A program made the translations under genes and the position numbers. Source: ASV31 sp965229765 (GTDB lineage Bacteria > Pseudomonadota > Alphaproteobacteria > Rhodobacterales > Rhodobacteraceae). From it: a DNA stretch of 64,000 nt. This document shows, in pieces, positions 8,728-17,559 of the stretch. Numbering within the stretch: position 1 is the stretch's first letter; every line of letters begins with the position of its first letter. The notes beneath the pieces are model-generated. The model made no database searches. It was not told the DNA's origin and saw only the letters and a program-made list of their open reading frames with translations. The stretch is taken from assembly GCA_965229765.1 (NCBI GenBank), contig CBDDJT010000003.1, positions 186,001 through 250,000 of the forward strand, read 5' to 3'.

Positions 8728-9384
8728 GTGTCGTCAGGCAGGATATATGTCCCCACCCGGGACCTAGAGGACTGGCGCAAGCTGCTGGCCGACCCGGTTC
8801 TGCATTGGCGCGAGGGACGCTCGGCCATGGCCGCCGCCCTGTCGTGGGAGGCCGCGTCGGGGCTGCCCGGAGAGATCGCCGCGCTTCTGGGACCGGAGCC
8901 CGAGTTGCTGCTGGCCATCCCCGAGCATCGCGTGCCGCTGCCGGGCGGCGCGCGGGACAGCCAGTGCGACGTCTTCGCGCTGGTGCGTGTCGGGAGTTCT
9001 ACCCTTGCGGTCGCCGTCGAGGCCAAGGTGGACGAACCCTTCGGGCCCACGGTCTCCGAATGGCTGAAAGATGCGAGCCCGGGAAAGCTGGCGCGGCTCG
9101 GGTTCATCCAGGAGCTTCTGGGGCTTGACGGCCCCCTATCGGCGGGCCTGCGGTATCAGCTGTTTCACCGTACCGCCGCCGCCGTGGTGGAAGCGCGGCG
9201 TTTCGGCACCGATGCCGCCGCGATGATCGTGCAGTCCTTCTCGCCCGACCACCGCTGGTTCGAGGACTTCGCCGCCTTCGCCGGGTTGTTCGGGGACGCC
9301 CCGGCCATCGGGCAGCCGGTGACCGTTGCGCTTCCCTGCGGGATGCCCCTGACCCTGGGCTGGGCCGCGGGCCGCGCGCCGTAG
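8728..9384 (+). CDS. Uncharacterised protein, DUF6946-like, with D...ExK nuclease-like motif
   Basis: About 218 residues, no signal peptide or membrane segment. The central part reads SQCDVFALVRV followed ten residues later by VAVEAKVDEPF, a D-(X)n-ExK arrangement on alternating strands as in PD-(D/E)XK nuclease folds. I recall similar proteins classed as DUF6946. A GTG at 8728 with AAGGG just upstream is the best visible start. No ATG exists in frame nearby except at 8827 (inside conserved-looking sequence). Only 11 bases separate it from the GST gene, so it is probably in the same transcript. Function unknown. Confidence 0.6.
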   Translation: MSSGRIYVPTRDLEDWRKLLADPVLHWREGRSAMAAALSWEAASGLPGEIAALLGPEPELLLAIPEHRVPLPGGARDSQCDVFALVRVGSSTLAVAVEAKVDEPFGPTVSEWLKDASPGKLARLGFIQELLGLDGPLSAGLRYQLFHRTAAAVVEARRFGTDAAAMIVQSFSPDHRWFEDFAAFAGLFGDAPAIGQPVTVALPCGMPLTLGWAAGRAP

Positions 9385-9399
9385 CCGGCCCGGTCGACC

Positions 9400-10167
9400 C
9401 TAGCGCGGCGCCATGCGGATGGCGCCGTCGAGCCGGATGACCTCGCCGTTGAGCATCGGGTTGCCGACGATGTGCAGCGCCAGCGCGGCGTATTCCGCCG
9501 GGTCGCCCAGCCGCGACGGAAAGGGCACCTGGGTGCCGAGGCTGTCCTGCACCTCTTGCGGCAGGCCGGACAGCAGCGGCGTCAGGAACAGTCCCGGCGC
9601 GATGGTCATGACCCGCACGCCCTTGTCGGCCAGGTCGCGCGCCATGGGCAGGGTCATGCCGACGATGCCGCCCTTGGACGCGGCATAGGCCACCTGCCCG
9701 ATCTGCCCGTCATAGGCCGCCACGGAGGCGGTGTTGACGATCACGCCGCGTTCGCCGTCACCGTTCACCGGTTCGCCCTGCACCATCACCGCCGCCGCGT
9801 GACTTGCACAGTAGAAGCTGCCGATCAGGTTGATGCCGATGGCGCGGGCGAACACCGCCGGATCGTGCGGCGCGCCGCGCGAGACGGTCTTGGCCGCCGG
9901 ACCGATGCCCGCGCAGTTGACAAGAATGTGCAGCCCGCCGCCCTGCGCGGCCACCGCGGCAAAGCCTGCGGCCACGCTGGCCGGATCCGAAACGTCGACG
10001 CGCTGGAAGGCACCGCCGAGCGCCGCTGCATGGGCCTGCCCGCGCTCTTCGTCCAGGTCGAAGAGCGTCACGCGCGCCCCCGCGTCCGCCAGTGCCGCCG
10101 CCGTCGCCGCGCCCAGTCCCGACGCCCCCCCGGTGACCACCGCTACCGTGTTCTTCGTGATCTGCAT
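9400..10167 (-). CDS. SDR dehydrogenase, type 2 3-hydroxyacyl-CoA dehydrogenase-like
   Basis: Classical short-chain dehydrogenase of 255 residues: nucleotide-binding TGGASGLG at about residues 12-19, NCAG motif, catalytic Ser in NTASVAAYDG and YAASK (Tyr/Lys). The sequence style (GLFLTPLLSGLPQEVQDSL, NGEVIRLDGAIRMAP) matches HSD10/3-hydroxyacyl-CoA dehydrogenase type 2. It would oxidise 3-hydroxyacyl-CoA or a related alcohol with NAD. The ATG at 10167 follows AGGGAGGGAC. Monocistronic in appearance. Confidence 0.8.
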   Translation of the reverse strand: MQITKNTVAVVTGGASGLGAATAAALADAGARVTLFDLDEERGQAHAAALGGAFQRVDVSDPASVAAGFAAVAAQGGGLHILVNCAGIGPAAKTVSRGAPHDPAVFARAIGINLIGSFYCASHAAAVMVQGEPVNGDGERGVIVNTASVAAYDGQIGQVAYAASKGGIVGMTLPMARDLADKGVRVMTIAPGLFLTPLLSGLPQEVQDSLGTQVPFPSRLGDPAEYAALALHIVGNPMLNGEVIRLDGAIRMAPR

Positions 10168-10287
10168 CCCGTCCCTCCCTGGCCGCGGGGGTTGCACCGC
10201 CCCGCCGAATTCGGTCTCGTGATGCCAGCTATGCGCAACCGCGCGCCCATCACAACCCCTGCCCCCCCTTGTTGACGGAGATCCCCC

Positions 10288-10755
10288 ATGTCCGCCCTGC
10301 CCGCCCCCGGCCTTTCCCATGTCTGCGACATCACCGTGGATCTCTCCACGCCGATGGAGATGGGGGCCGGCCGCGCCGGGCGGCGGCGCATCATACCGAT
10401 CACCGGCGGCACCGTCGCGGGGCCGCGCGTGCGGGGCCGGCTGCTGCACCTCGGCGCGGACTGGCAGACGATCTTTGCCAACGGGCTGGCCGAGCTTGAC
10501 GCGCGCTATGCCATCGAAACCCACGACGGCGCGCTGATCGAGGTTGTGAACTACGGCTTCCGCCACGGCCCCGAGGAGGTGATCGCCGCCATCGCGCGCG
10601 GCGAGGAGGTGGACCCGGCCCGCTATTACATGCGCACCCAGGCAAGGCTGGAAAGCGCGGACCCGGCCTATGAGTGGGTGAACCGCTCGCTCTTCGTGGG
10701 GACAGGGGCGCGGCTGGCGGCAGAGGTGCGGCTTTCGCTCTTCGAACTGACCTAG
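10288..10755 (+). CDS. DUF3237 domain protein
   Basis: A 155-residue cytosolic protein matching the DUF3237 pattern: GGRAGRRRIIPITGGTVAGPRVRGRLLHLGADWQ and a C-terminal YYMRTQARLESADPAYEWVNRSLFVGTG. Members are small beta-barrel proteins of unknown function often found near acyl-CoA metabolism genes. It is divergent from the SDR gene, and the two could share a promoter region (10168-10287), but I see no clear elements there. GGAG precedes the ATG. Confidence 0.7.
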   Translation: MSALPAPGLSHVCDITVDLSTPMEMGAGRAGRRRIIPITGGTVAGPRVRGRLLHLGADWQTIFANGLAELDARYAIETHDGALIEVVNYGFRHGPEEVIAAIARGEEVDPARYYMRTQARLESADPAYEWVNRSLFVGTGARLAAEVRLSLFELT

Positions 10756-10883
10756 GCGCCCGCCGCGCGGGCAACGCGCCGCTTTTTCGGCGCCGCGCGC
10801 GGGCCTGACGGCAGATCGGGCTTGCAAGTCCGCGTCCCGGGCCGATACCCCGGCGCTACGTCCAGATCAGGGGGAGACGGGAC

Positions 10884-12494
10884 ATGAGCGAATGGTGGCG
10901 CGGCGCGGTGGTCTACCAGATCTACCCGCGATCCTTCCAGGACCATTCCGGCGACGGGATCGGCGATCTCAAGGGCATCATCCAGCGCCTGCCGCATGTG
11001 GCCAGCCTCGGGGTCGACGCGATCTGGCTGTCGCCGTTCTTTGCCTCGCCGATGGCCGACATGGGCTATGACGTGTCGAACTACACCGACGTGGACCCGA
11101 TGTTCGGCACGCTGGCCGATTTCGACGAGATGGTCGCCCGCGCCCACGATCTGGGCCTGAAGGTCATCATCGACCAGGTGCTCAGCCACACCTCGGACCA
11201 GCACCCGTGGTTCCAGGACAGCCGGCAGGGCCGGTCGGGCCCCTATGCCGACTGGTACGTCTGGGCCGATCCAAATCCCGATGGCAGCCCGCCCAACAAC
11301 TGGCCCTCGGTCTTCGGCGGGTCCGCCTGGGCGTGGGAGCCGCGGCGGCGCCAGTACTACCTGCACAACTTTCTCGACAGCCAGCCCGACCTCAACTTTC
11401 ACAATTCGGCGGTGCAGGACGCGCTGCTGGAGACCATGCGCTTCTGGCTGGACCGGGGGGTGGACGGGTTCCGTCTGGACACCGTCAACTACTATGTCCA
11501 CGACGCCCGGCTGCGCGACAACCCGCCCCACGCGCCCGAACCCGACGGGCAGATCCCGGTGAACCCCTACGACATGCAGGATCACGTCCGGTCCAAGAAC
11601 CAGCCCGAGAACCTGGGCGTGCTGGAACGGATGCGCGCGCTGACCGACGAGTACGTCGACCGCGCCATGGTCGGAGAGGTGGGCGACCGCGACCACGCCA
11701 TCCGGCTGATGTCGGAATACACCGCCGGCGACACGCGCCTGCACATGGCCTACTCCTTTGACATGCTGGGGCCCGATTTCACCGCCGCGCATTTCCGCGA
11801 CAAGATCGAGACGTTCTTTGCCGGCGCGCCGGACGGCTGGCCAAGCTGGTCGTTCTCCAACCATGACGTGCCACGGCATGTCAGCCGCTGGGAACGGCAC
11901 GGGCCCGACGCCGACAGCGTGGCGAAACTGACCATCGGGATGCTGGCGGCCTTCGAGGGGACGATCGGACTATATCAGGGCGAGGAACTGGGGCAGACGG
12001 AAACCGACCTGATGTACACCGAACTCACGGACCCGGTGGGCCTGCGGTTCTGGCCCGAGAACAAGGGCCGCGACGGCTGCCGCACGCCGATGACATGGGA
12101 AAGCAACCGCCCCAACGCGGGCTTCTCGGACGGCGCGCCCTGGCTGCCGGTGAAACCGCCGCAGGCCGCGCGCAACGTGGCGGCGCAAGAGGGGGACGCG
12201 GGATCGGTGCTGCAGCACTACCGGCGGGTGCTGGCCTTCCGAAAGAGCCGCGAGGAACTGGTGCGCGGGCGCACGGCGTTCCTCGACCTGCCGGAACCGG
12301 TGCTGGCCTTTCACCGCGACACCGGCGGCTCGCGGCTGACCTGCGTCTTCAACCTCTCGCCCGCGGGCCGGACACTGACGGTGCCCGCAGGCCTCGAGGC
12401 CGTGGGCCCCTCGCAGGCGGCGGCGCTGGACGGCACGGTGCTGACGCTGGGGCCGAACGGCTACGCCTGGCTCGAGGGCTGGCCCGGGGACTGA
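10884..12494 (+). CDS. Alpha-glucosidase, GH13
   Basis: Glycoside hydrolase family 13 enzyme of 536 residues, no signal peptide, so cytosolic. Conserved regions: ADMGYDVSNYTDVDP near the start, nucleophile Asp199 in GFRLDTVNYY, acid/base Glu265 in MVGEVGDRD, and Asp328 in FSNHDVPR. The N-terminal WWRGAVVYQIYPRSFQD is typical of alpha-1,4/1,6-glucosidases of the oligo-1,6-glucosidase group. It would cleave maltose/sucrose-type disaccharides. No sugar transporter adjoins it. It stands alone with a GGGGGAGAC ribosome site. Confidence 0.9.
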   Translation: MSEWWRGAVVYQIYPRSFQDHSGDGIGDLKGIIQRLPHVASLGVDAIWLSPFFASPMADMGYDVSNYTDVDPMFGTLADFDEMVARAHDLGLKVIIDQVLSHTSDQHPWFQDSRQGRSGPYADWYVWADPNPDGSPPNNWPSVFGGSAWAWEPRRRQYYLHNFLDSQPDLNFHNSAVQDALLETMRFWLDRGVDGFRLDTVNYYVHDARLRDNPPHAPEPDGQIPVNPYDMQDHVRSKNQPENLGVLERMRALTDEYVDRAMVGEVGDRDHAIRLMSEYTAGDTRLHMAYSFDMLGPDFTAAHFRDKIETFFAGAPDGWPSWSFSNHDVPRHVSRWERHGPDADSVAKLTIGMLAAFEGTIGLYQGEELGQTETDLMYTELTDPVGLRFWPENKGRDGCRTPMTWESNRPNAGFSDGAPWLPVKPPQAARNVAAQEGDAGSVLQHYRRVLAFRKSREELVRGRTAFLDLPEPVLAFHRDTGGSRLTCVFNLSPAGRTLTVPAGLEAVGPSQAAALDGTVLTLGPNGYAWLEGWPGD

Positions 12495-12516
12495 GCCCGG
12501 CCCCTCGCGACGGGCC

Positions 12517-12584
12517 AAGCGCCTTGCAAGGCGCTTGCAGGCGGTTCCGCGAACCGCCTGCCCCAAGCCGCTTGCAAGCGGCTT
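12517..12584. repeat. Three consecutive perfect or near-perfect palindromes (terminator-like)
   Basis: Between the convergent alpha-glucosidase and SulP genes lie AAGCGCCTTGCAAGGCGCTT (12517-12536), arms GCAGGCGGTTC/GAACCGCCTGC around a 3-base loop (12537-12561), and AAGCCGCTTGCAAGCGGCTT (12565-12584). They fit bidirectional termination. The first and third share a TTGCAA core while their arms differ in a compensated way, and the same type recurs at 31330-31635. Confidence 0.75.
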
Positions 12585-12590
12585 GCCCCC

Positions 12591-14354
12591 TTACCCCGCC
12601 TTGCGCGCGCCGGCGCTGCCGTCCACCGGCCCCAGCGCCCGCATCGCGCCGTACTGGCTGAGGAACACCTGCCCCGTCAGCTCATCAAGGAAATGCGACC
12701 GGCGCAGGCGGTCCATGACCGGGCCCTTGACCTCGGACAGGTGCAGCTTGATGCCCATCTCGCCCAGCCGGTGGTTGATGGCTTCCAGGCTTTCGAGCGC
12801 CGAGGTGTCGATCTCGTTCACCGCGGTGCATTGCAGGACGACGTGTTTCAGCGCCTTGTCGGCGACCACCCGGTCATAGACGTAATCCTCGAGGAAACGG
12901 GCATTGGCGAAATAGAGGCTCTCGTCGATGCGCAGGCTCACCATCTCGGGATGGGTCAGGACCTTGTGCCGGTTGACGTTGCGGAAGTGCTCGGTCCCCG
13001 GCACCAGCCCGACCTCGGCCACATGCGGGCGCGACGACTTGTAGAGGTGCAGGAAGATCGACAGCACCACGCCCGCCGACACCCCGATCTCGACGCCCAG
13101 GCCCAGCGTCAGCAGGATCGTCGCGGCGACGGCGGCGAAATCGGCCCGCGAATAGCCCCAGGTGCGCTTCAGGATGGAAAAGTCGACAAGGCTCAGGACC
13201 GCGACGATGATCGTGGCCGCCAGCGTCGCCTTGGGCAGGAAGAACAGAAGCGGCGTCAGGAACAGCGCGGCCAGCGCGATGCCCACCGCGGTGAACGCGC
13301 CCGCCGCCGGCGTCTCGGCGCCCGCGTCGAAATTCACGACCGAGCGCGCGAAGCCGCCCGTCACCGGGTAGCCGCCCGAGACCGCCGCCGCCACGTTCGA
13401 GGCGCCGAGGCCGATCAGTTCCTGGTCGGGGACGATGCGCTGGCGCTTCTTGGCCGCCAGCGTCTGCGCGACCGACACCGATTCAACGAAACCGATGATC
13501 GAGATCAGCACGGCAGAGCCCATCAGGCTGACCCAGATGTCGAGATCGAAGCTGGGCAGTGTCAAGGGCGGCAGTCCCTCGGGCACCGCGCCCACGATCG
13601 CCACGCCCCGGTCCTGCAACCCGAAGGCCCACGTCACCAGCGTCGTGGCGGCCACCGCGGCGACAGGCCCCGCCTTGGCCAGGATGTCGGCCAGGCGCGG
13701 CTTCAGACCCAGCGCCAGAAGGCGCGGCTTCAGCCCCTTGCGGACCCAGAACAGGAACGCCGTGGTTGTCACGCCGATGACCAGCGTCCAGAGGCTGACC
13801 TGCGGCAGGTGCTGCACCAGTGACACGGCCAGTTCCACAAGCGTGTGGCCATGCGCCTCGATCCCGAAGACATGCTTGAGCTGGCTGGTCGCGATCAGGA
13901 TACCTGACGCGGTGATGAAACCCGCGATCACGGGGTGGCTCAGGAAATTGGCCAGAAACCCAAGCCGGAACGCCCCCATCGCCAGCAGGATCAGGCCCGA
14001 CAGGAAGGCCAGCGTGATCGCCGCCATCGCGTATTCCGCCGTGCCCTGAAGCGCGAGGTTGCCCACCGCTGCCGCCGTCATCAGCGACACCACCGCCACC
14101 GGACCGACGGCCAGCGCCCGCGAGGTGCCGAAGATCGCGTAGGCCACCAGCGGCAGGATCGAGGCATAAAGCCCCATCTCGGCCGGCAGGCCGGCAAGCA
14201 GCGCGTAGGCCAGCGACTGCGGGATAAGCATGATCGTCACGATCACCGCGGCGACAAGGTCGCTGGTGGCGGTGTCGCGGTCATAGCGCGACCCCCAGTC
14301 GAGGATGGGCATGTAGCGTTTCAGCGTCGCGGGGGACATCCGTGGACGTGTCAT
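12591..14354 (-). CDS. SulP-family anion permease with STAS domain
   Basis: A 587-residue inner-membrane transporter: about ten to twelve hydrophobic segments starting after DWGSRYDRDT, the Sulfate_transp signature region (IPQSLAYALLAGLPAEMGLYAS), and a C-terminal cytosolic STAS domain (VVLQCTAVNEIDTSALESLEAI). It would export or import sulfate, sulfite or bicarbonate. It is last in a run of sulfide-handling genes on the same strand (YeeE pair, MBL enzyme, SQR-like fusion), which favours a sulfur oxyanion. The ATG at 14354 follows AAGGA at suitable spacing and is preferred over 14435. Confidence 0.85.
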   Translation of the reverse strand: MTRPRMSPATLKRYMPILDWGSRYDRDTATSDLVAAVIVTIMLIPQSLAYALLAGLPAEMGLYASILPLVAYAIFGTSRALAVGPVAVVSLMTAAAVGNLALQGTAEYAMAAITLAFLSGLILLAMGAFRLGFLANFLSHPVIAGFITASGILIATSQLKHVFGIEAHGHTLVELAVSLVQHLPQVSLWTLVIGVTTTAFLFWVRKGLKPRLLALGLKPRLADILAKAGPVAAVAATTLVTWAFGLQDRGVAIVGAVPEGLPPLTLPSFDLDIWVSLMGSAVLISIIGFVESVSVAQTLAAKKRQRIVPDQELIGLGASNVAAAVSGGYPVTGGFARSVVNFDAGAETPAAGAFTAVGIALAALFLTPLLFFLPKATLAATIIVAVLSLVDFSILKRTWGYSRADFAAVAATILLTLGLGVEIGVSAGVVLSIFLHLYKSSRPHVAEVGLVPGTEHFRNVNRHKVLTHPEMVSLRIDESLYFANARFLEDYVYDRVVADKALKHVVLQCTAVNEIDTSALESLEAINHRLGEMGIKLHLSEVKGPVMDRLRRSHFLDELTGQVFLSQYGAMRALGPVDGSAGARKAG

Positions 14355-14456
14355 CTTGTCTTGTCCTTGTTGCCGGCGCCAGCGCCGGAAGACACGCCCA
14401 CCCCGCGCCCCGGCGGGCCGGGGCGGGCGCGTCACCAGTGTTACGGCGGTCCGGGA

Positions 14457-16133
14457 TCAGGCCCGGGCCGTCACCTTCTCGGGCTTGGCCATCCACTCCT
14501 TGCCGCGAAGCATGGCCTTCCAGTAGACGGGCGGCAGGATCTGTTCCTTCAGAAGCCAGGCCGCGCGGCTGGGCTTCGTGCCGTCCAGCAGCCACTTTGG
14601 AAAGCTCGGCAGCAGCGTGCCGCCATAGCCGAACTCGGCCAGCACGATCTTGCCGCGCTCTACCGTCAGCGGGCACGAGCCATAGCCGTTGTATTGCGCC
14701 GTGGGCGCGCGCCCCCTGATGTCGGCCACGATGTTCTCGGCCACCACGGGGGCCTGGATGCGCGCGGCGGCGGCCGTCTTGGCATTGGGCGCGTTCATCA
14801 CGTCGCCCAGCGACCAGACGTTGTCATGGGTCTTGTGGCGCAGCGTGGCCTGGTCCACGTCCACCCATCCGGCGGCATCGGCCAACGGCGAGACACGGAT
14901 GAAATCGGGCGCGACCTGCGGCGGGACCACGTGGAGCATGTCGAAATCGACGGTGATCTCGGTGGCCTCGGTGTCGGGCTTCGCGACGCGGAAGGTGGCC
15001 TTGTGCGCCGGACCGTCCACCGACACGAGGGTGTGGAAGAAATTCAGCGTCGCGCCGTATTTCTTCACATAGCTTTCCAGCGCCGGGACATAGTCCTTCA
15101 CGCCGAAGAGCACGCCGCCCGCGTTCATGAACTGGATGTCGATATCCTTGAGCACGCCGCGCCGGAACCAGGCGTCGCCCGACAGGTACAGCGCCTTTTG
15201 CGGCGCGCCGGCGCATTTGATGGGCATTGGCGGCTGGGTGAAGAGCGCACGGCCCTCTTTCACCCCCTGCACCAGTTCCCACGTATAGGGGGCAAGGTCG
15301 TAGCGGTAGTTCGAGGTGACGCCGTTGCGGCCCAGCGTCTCGACCAGCCCGTCGATCCCGTGCCAGTCGAGCTTCAGCCCCGGGCAGACCACGAGGCGCT
15401 TGTATTTCACCACCCGGCAGCCATCGAGGATGACGGCGTTCTGCTCGGGCTCGAAGGCGGCGACGGCGGACTTGATCCAGTGGACGCCCTTGGGGATCAG
15501 GCTGCCCATGGTGCGCGCGGTGTCCTCGGCATCGAAGATCCCGCCGCCCACCATCGTCCAGCCGGGCTGATAGTAATGGATGTCGGCGGGATCAAGGATG
15601 GCGATGTCCAGCCCCGGCAGCCGCGCCTTCAGCGACGAGGCCACCGCGATGCCTGCCGCGCCGCCGCCGACGATCACCACCTCATAGCTGGCGTCGCCGG
15701 TGTCGGTGGGGGTCTTGCCGCCGTTGGCGATGCGCCGCACGACGCCGGCCATGTCGTAGCCCGCGGCCTTGGTGGCCGACAGGATGTCCGCCACCGGCTT
15801 GTCGCGCGCCTGCGACAGCGACCAGAGCGTCGCCGACCGCGTGCCGGTCCGGCAATAGGCCAGCACCGGGCCGGGCAGGTCGCGCAGCGCGCGGCGGAAG
15901 GCGTCGGCATCGGCGTCGGCCACCTTGCCCGGTGTCACGGGCAGGTAGAGCGCCTGAAGACCGGCGGCCCGCGCCGCGGCCTCGACCTCTTCGAAGGTGG
16001 GCTGGTCGGCGGCCTCGCCGTCGGGGCGGTTGCACACCACGGCGCGAAAGCCCGCCGCCGCTATGCCTGCCAGATCGTCCAGCGCGATCTGCGGGCTGAC
16101 GGAGACGCCGTCATCGATTGTCCTGATGTCCAT
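14457..16133 (-). CDS. Fusion: DUF442 phosphatase-like domain plus sulfide:quinone oxidoreductase-like flavoprotein
   Basis: A 558-residue two-domain protein. Residues 1-110 are a TIGR01244/DUF442 tyrosine-phosphatase-like domain with a CX5R loop (CRTGTRSA). Residues from about 150 are an FAD-dependent SQR-like domain: VVIVGGGAAGIAVA, HYYQPGWTMVGGG, and three cysteines in VVCPGL, IKCAGAP and NGYGSCPLTV at positions typical of type II SQR, including human SQOR. It should oxidise sulfide or a persulfide and pass electrons to quinone at the membrane face. It is downstream of the persulfide-dioxygenase-like gene in the same operon. The 68-base gap after it precedes that gene's stop. Confidence 0.85.
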   Translation of the reverse strand: MDIRTIDDGVSVSPQIALDDLAGIAAAGFRAVVCNRPDGEAADQPTFEEVEAAARAAGLQALYLPVTPGKVADADADAFRRALRDLPGPVLAYCRTGTRSATLWSLSQARDKPVADILSATKAAGYDMAGVVRRIANGGKTPTDTGDASYEVVIVGGGAAGIAVASSLKARLPGLDIAILDPADIHYYQPGWTMVGGGIFDAEDTARTMGSLIPKGVHWIKSAVAAFEPEQNAVILDGCRVVKYKRLVVCPGLKLDWHGIDGLVETLGRNGVTSNYRYDLAPYTWELVQGVKEGRALFTQPPMPIKCAGAPQKALYLSGDAWFRRGVLKDIDIQFMNAGGVLFGVKDYVPALESYVKKYGATLNFFHTLVSVDGPAHKATFRVAKPDTEATEITVDFDMLHVVPPQVAPDFIRVSPLADAAGWVDVDQATLRHKTHDNVWSLGDVMNAPNAKTAAAARIQAPVVAENIVADIRGRAPTAQYNGYGSCPLTVERGKIVLAEFGYGGTLLPSFPKWLLDGTKPSRAAWLLKEQILPPVYWKAMLRGKEWMAKPEKVTARA

Positions 16134-16201
16134 GTCGCACCATCCTCGCGGCGAGGGAAAACTGGGGCACGCGGGGACCGGCCCCGCGCACCCGGCTGAC
16201 C

Positions 16202-17089
16202 TCAGAGCTTGTTCAGCGGCACCTTGAGATAGGTGGTGCCGTTGTCCTCTGCCTCGGGCATGTCACCGGCCCGCATGTTCACCTGAAGCGACGGAATGAT
16301 CAGCCTGGGCATGTCCAGCTGGGCATCGCGCTCGGTCCGGAACTTGACGAAGTCGTCCTTGGACTTGCCGCCGCCAACGTGGATGTTGTTGGCCTTTTCC
16401 TCGGCCACGGTGGTTTCCCACTGATACTCGCGCCCGTTCGGGCCGTAGTCGTGGCACATGAAGAGCCGCGTCTGGTCGGGCAGCGACAACACCTTCTGGA
16501 TCGAGTCAAAGAGCGTCTCGGCGGACCCGCCGGGGAAATCGCAGCGCGCCGAGCCGCCATCGGGCATGAACAGCGTGTCGCCGACGAAGGCCGCGTCGCC
16601 CACCACATGGGTCATGCAGGCCGGCGTGTGACCGGGCGTGTACATCGCAAAGGCGGACATTCCGCCGATCGTGTAGGTGTCGCCGTCCTTGAACAGCTGG
16701 TCGAACTGGCTGCCGTCGCGCTGGAACTCTGTCCCGGCATTGAAGATCTTGCCGAAGGTGTTCTGCACCACGGTGATCTGGTCCCCGATGCCGATCTTGC
16801 CGCCCAGTTCCTTTTGCAGGTAGGGCGCGGCAGACAGGTGGTCGGCGTGGACGTGGGTCTCGATGATCCACTCGACCTTCAGGCCCTTCTCGCGGACGTA
16901 GGCAATGATCTCGTCGGCGCTGTCATAGCTGAGCCGGCCGGCCGCATAGTCGATGTCGAGCACCGAATCGACAATGGCGCAGGCATCGCTGGCGGGATCC
17001 TTCACCACGTAGCTGATGGTGTTGGTCGCCTCGTCGAAGAACGCCTTTACCTCGGGTTTCACAGTGATCTCAACGGGATAGTCGAACAT
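16202..17089 (-). CDS. Metallo-beta-lactamase-fold hydrolase, persulfide dioxygenase (ETHE1/Blh)-like
   Basis: A 295-residue MBL-fold protein with the metal motif THVHADHLSA (H-x-H-x-D-H), a second His in TPGHTPACM, and DTLFMPDGGSARCDFPGGSA as in the Blh/ETHE1 branch. That branch oxidises glutathione persulfide to sulfite with one iron and O2. It lies between the YeeE pair and the SQR-like fusion, the usual content of BigR/SqrR-controlled operons. The ATG at 17089 has GAGGAAAG upstream. The longer frame to 17146 lacks support. Confidence 0.85.
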   Translation of the reverse strand: MFDYPVEITVKPEVKAFFDEATNTISYVVKDPASDACAIVDSVLDIDYAAGRLSYDSADEIIAYVREKGLKVEWIIETHVHADHLSAAPYLQKELGGKIGIGDQITVVQNTFGKIFNAGTEFQRDGSQFDQLFKDGDTYTIGGMSAFAMYTPGHTPACMTHVVGDAAFVGDTLFMPDGGSARCDFPGGSAETLFDSIQKVLSLPDQTRLFMCHDYGPNGREYQWETTVAEEKANNIHVGGGKSKDDFVKFRTERDAQLDMPRLIIPSLQVNMRAGDMPEAEDNGTTYLKVPLNKL

Positions 17090-17117
17090 GGTCTTTCCTC
17101 CAGTGGTTCGTGTCAGG

Positions 17118-17555
17118 TCAGGCCACGGCGGTCCGGCGGCGGGCACCCGCAGCCATCAGCCCCTTGGCCAGGAATATTCCCGCCACCAGCGCGGCGGTGA
17201 AGATCAGCACATCGACGTTGCCGGTGCCAAGCGCGGGCAGCGCGCCGCCCGGGCAGAAGCCGGCGATGCCCCAGCCCACGCCGAACACGGCCGAGCCGCC
17301 GACAAGGCGGGCGTCGATCACCCGGCTGGTGGGCACGTTGAACACCGGCTCGAAGATCGGCGCGGGGCGCTTGAGCACCAGCTTGTAGCCGACAAAGGCC
17401 ACCAGCAGCGCACCGCCCATGACAAAGGCAAGGCTGGGATCCCAGGTGCCGGCGACGTCGAAGAAGTTCAGCACCTTGGCCGGGTTCGACATGCCCGAAA
17501 TCGAGATGCCGACGCCAAAGACAAGGCCGATCAGATAGGTCACGATCAGTTTCAT
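17118..17555 (-). CDS. YeeE/YedE-type membrane protein, second half (DUF6691)
   Basis: A 145-residue membrane protein with four hydrophobic segments and the conserved cysteine in AGFCPGGALPALG. It pairs with the preceding gene, whose stop is 5 bases upstream of this start. Together they make up a split YeeE/YedE-type transporter proposed to move thiosulfate or related sulfur compounds. Operon with the MBL and SQR-like genes downstream. Confidence 0.85.
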   Translation of the reverse strand: MKLIVTYLIGLVFGVGISISGMSNPAKVLNFFDVAGTWDPSLAFVMGGALLVAFVGYKLVLKRPAPIFEPVFNVPTSRVIDARLVGGSAVFGVGWGIAGFCPGGALPALGTGNVDVLIFTAALVAGIFLAKGLMAAGARRRTAVA

Positions 17556-17559
17556 CGGA

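Noticed and set aside
6448..9384. 978-codon plus-strand open frame
   Set aside because: Most of it is antisense to the di-heme peroxidase gene and out of frame with the GST. Only the tail from 8728 looks like a real protein.
10884..12494. GH13 alpha-glucosidase as the missing sulfoquinovosidase of the sulfonate pathway
   Set aside because: Sulfoquinovosidases of that pathway are GH31. This is a normal GH13 enzyme with all standard catalytic residues and is 29 kb away.
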